From assembly GCA_017620205.1 (NCBI GenBank), contig JAFZQX010000021.1:27103-91102 (forward strand): a DNA stretch of 64,000 nt. Reading direction: 5' to 3'. Of the stretch, positions 61,683 to 64,000 are shown piece by piece (positions within the stretch are counted from its first letter, which is position 1; each line of letters begins with the position of its first letter). Origin of the DNA: Clostridia bacterium (lineage in GTDB: Bacteria; Bacillota; Clostridia; UMGS1883; UMGS1540). The position numbers and the translations under genes were made by a program. Below the pieces are notes generated by a model, which ran no database searches, had not been told where the DNA came from, and saw nothing but the letters and a program-made list of their open reading frames with translations.

Positions 61683-64000
61683 ATGAAAACGATGAAGAAA
61701 CCCCTGGCGTTGCTTCTTACACTTACCATGCTTCTCGGTTTGGTTGTAGTAAGCACAGCAATCACCGTATCTGCTGACCCCACAGCGATACTGGAACTTG
61801 ATTTTTCCGCTTTGTCGCAGGAAAAATTTGCGCCTTCCGATTCAGGCATCACGCCTCCGAACGGTTCGGGCGTTACTGCAAGCGGAACCTTGGCAGCATC
61901 AACAGCAGTCGGCTTCTCTCAGAGACCTGACTCTGAAAACTCTTTGACAAAAGGTTCATTCCAGAATAACAACGGCGGCGCAATGACATATTATTTGGAT
62001 TATTCTGACTCAAAGATTTGGCCTAACACTGCAAGTACAGGCACTTCTTATGCAAACCACTTGACAAACATGCAGTTCCAGAATACCGGTCTTGAATCAA
62101 GCGACAACACGATTTCCTTCTGGGTTAATGACATACAGCGCAGCTATGACTATGTTCTTAAATCTGTATTTACATACAGAATAGACTACAACTCAACTAA
62201 CTGCAAATCCTTTGACCTTGTTGTAAACCCGAACGGAACTTGGAACTTATACAGCGAAGCTTGGATACAGGCAGCAAGCGGTATTCATAACCCGATGTCT
62301 ATGGATGACGGTGCTTTCACTGTTCCTTCCGGCTGGAAACACATTGTTATTACTAACCCCGCTCGCGATAACGGTTCAAAGACAATGGAACTCTACATAA
62401 ACGGCGAACTCAAGAAGAGCGTAACTCTTAATATTCCCGATGACGCAACAATCAATCATGCAACTGCTACATTCTTCGGTAAATCAACAGCTGAAGAAGC
62501 TTGGTGGAGAGCACGTTATAACAACTTGGCTTCCGGTAAACTCGCTGACATTAAAGTTTATGATACAGCTTTAGATTCTACAGGCGTTGCAGCTCTTTAT
62601 TCGGCACAGCTCCCGAACTTTACTGAGTATGTTGGCCCTCTTCCGACTCAGTTAACAAAGGTTTTAGACCTTGATATGTCCAATTTTGAGCAGGTTAAAC
62701 TTGCTCCTTCTGCTTCTTCCGGTGAAGTAACATCAGGTATCGTAAAGAACGGAGACCTCGCACCTACAACAACAATCAGCTTTTCACAGAGACCTGACGG
62801 AGAGAACGATTTAACAAAAGGCTCGTTCCAGAACAGCGCAGACACAACGACATACTACATTGATTATTCTGACTCAAAGATCTGGCCGAACACGGCAAGT
62901 CAAGCGCATGCTTATGCAAACCACTTGACAAACTTACAGTTCTTTAATAATGAGCTTGAAAATACTGACAACATGATATCTTTCTGGGTAAATGACATAC
63001 AGCGCAGCTATGACTATGTTCTTAAATCAGTTTTTACATACAGGGTAGACTTTAATTCAACTAACCGTGAATCGTTTGACCTTGTTGTAAACCCCAACGG
63101 AACATGGAATTTATACAGCGAACCTTGGATACAGGTCTCAAACGGTATTCATAACCCAATGTCTATGGATGACGGCGCTTTCACCGTTCCCACAGGCTGG
63201 AAACACATTCTTATCACAAACCCCGCACGCAGCGGCGGTTCAAAGACAATGGATTTGTACATAAACGGCGTACTCAAAAAGAGCGTAACGCTTAATATTC
63301 CCGATGACGCAACAATAAATCATGTAACGTCAACATTCTTCGGTAAATCAGACGCTAACAATGAATATTGGAGAGCAAATTACAACAACCTGGCTTCAGG
63401 TAAACTCGGCGGCGTTGGCGTTTACACAGGCGCAATAACCGCGCAGAACGTTGCTCAGATTTACAGCGATGAGCTTCCTTACTTCACAGAATTAAGTGAT
63501 ATCGAAGGTTATACAGCAAACGACGTAACAGTTCAGTATGACGGCGAAAGCCATAATATCCAGGTTGTAGCAGCTCAGGGTGCAACAGAAGGTGTAAACA
63601 TCGCTTATACATGCGGCGGCGAAGCATTTGCAGGGGCTACAGAACCCGGCACATACAATGTAACAGCTACAATTACAAAAGAAGGATATAACGATCTTGA
63701 ACTTACGGCTACTCTCAAAATCGCTGCTCCTTTAGGCAGCAAACTCATTGATCTCAACATTGACAACTTTATCCCGCAGCAGACTTCCGGCACATCCGGT
63801 ATTGTAAATGTAGGTACAAGCACTACAACTGAATTGGAAATACACGGTGCCGAGGGTATATACGGTACAAGATTAGTAGAAGACCTTCTTTATAACAAAA
63901 ATGATTTCACAGACACAAAGAGCGTTTTGAGATTCAGAATCGTTAATGAAGCAGCTTATACAAACGAACCTGTCCGTACAAGCGTATTCAAGATTAAAGA
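61683..64000 (+). CDS. Large secreted repeat protein, LamG/ConA-like and MBG-like domains (3' truncated)
   Basis: The frame is open from the ATG at 61683 to the window end (over 770 codons). A signal peptide ends near TVSA. Two tandem units of about 288 residues follow (from about 61790 and 62660). Each has a jelly-roll pattern like LamG/concanavalin domains (ISFWVNDIQRSYDYV, WKHI near the centre, LYINGELKKSV, LADIKVYD), and the DNA is closely similar between units. An MBG-like domain (about 63505-63720; VTVQYDGESH, GTYNVTATITKEGY) is next, and a third unit begins near 63730. A role in surface adhesion or glycan binding is inference. Confidence 0.8.
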   Translation, partial: MKTMKKPLALLLTLTMLLGLVVVSTAITVSADPTAILELDFSALSQEKFAPSDSGITPPNGSGVTASGTLAASTAVGFSQRPDSENSLTKGSFQNNNGGAMTYYLDYSDSKIWPNTASTGTSYANHLTNMQFQNTGLESSDNTISFWVNDIQRSYDYVLKSVFTYRIDYNSTNCKSFDLVVNPNGTWNLYSEAWIQAASGIHNPMSMDDGAFTVPSGWKHIVITNPARDNGSKTMELYINGELKKSVTLNIPDDATINHATATFFGKSTAEEAWWRARYNNLASGKLADIKVYDTALDSTGVAALYSAQLPNFTEYVGPLPTQLTKVLDLDMSNFEQVKLAPSASSGEVTSGIVKNGDLAPTTTISFSQRPDGENDLTKGSFQNSADTTTYYIDYSDSKIWPNTASQAHAYANHLTNLQFFNNELENTDNMISFWVNDIQRSYDYVLKSVFTYRVDFNSTNRESFDLVVNPNGTWNLYSEPWIQVSNGIHNPMSMDDGAFTVPTGWKHILITNPARSGGSKTMDLYINGVLKKSVTLNIPDDATINHVTSTFFGKSDANNEYWRANYNNLASGKLGGVGVYTGAITAQNVAQIYSDELPYFTELSDIEGYTANDVTVQYDGESHNIQVVAAQGATEGVNIAYTCGGEAFAGATEPGTYNVTATITKEGYNDLELTATLKIAAPLGSKLIDLNIDNFIPQQTSGTSGIVNVGTSTTTELEIHGAEGIYGTRLVEDLLYNKNDFTDTKSVLRFRIVNEAAYTNEPVRTSVFKIK

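Overview
The window is a chromosomal segment of an endospore-forming, Gram-positive anaerobe, most likely an uncultured member of the Clostridia. The sequence shows moderately low GC, strong AGGAGG-type ribosome binding sites, frequent TTG/GTG starts and consensus sigma-A promoters. It carries sporulation genes (spoIIID, spoIIP, a spoIIQ-like M23 peptidase, spoVT) and the classic Firmicutes gene orders ylxM-ffh-rpsP-khpA-rimM-trmD and hprK-ROK kinase-murB-rapZ-yvcK-whiA. SLH domains, 'copper amine oxidase N-terminal'/stalk domains and WG-repeat proteins point to an elaborate cell surface. I saw no rRNA, tRNA, CRISPR array, prophage or insertion sequence.

Region 1 (1-20.5 kb) is accessory and surface related. 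It holds small lipoproteins, a zinc-ribbon/TM2 protein coupled to a DUF2752 protein, a membrane Ser/Thr kinase with extracellular Ig-like domains, three tandem secreted stalk+WG-repeat proteins, and an SLH-GH5 glycanase. These are followed by guaB, spoIIID among related small lipoproteins, and two further stalk-domain proteins, one with FG-GAP repeats and an aromatic tail.

Region 2 (20.5-33.4 kb, mostly minus strand) is housekeeping. It has the SRP/ribosome maturation operon, an SSB-like gene, and a long operon reading aconitase, isocitrate dehydrogenase, rex, a P-loop/Asp23-like fusion, polA, coaE and a lytic transglycosylase. This operon is driven by a consensus promoter with an inverted repeat in its spacer.

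Region 3 (33.5-44.1 kb) holds nifS-nifU, a Na+/Ca2+ antiporter, nnrDE, the EndoAI/EndoA toxin-antitoxin pair, a LexA-like regulator, the spoIIQ-like/spoIIP pair, a phosphodiester glycosidase and a thioesterase.

Region 4 (44.1-48.4 kb) is the most unusual. It is bounded by two inverted copies of a roughly 73-bp hairpin repeat. Inside lie a candidate free-standing structured RNA with its own promoter and terminator, an in-frame fusion of the CCA-adding enzyme with malic enzyme, an autoregulated HTH/membrane-protein pair, and spoVT.

Region 5 (48.5-64 kb) is the hprK-to-whiA regulatory and cell-wall operon running into dnaE, a TRAP homologue (mtrB), two flavoproteins and a membrane protein. It ends with the start of a large secreted protein built from tandem repeats of about 288 residues that runs off the window.
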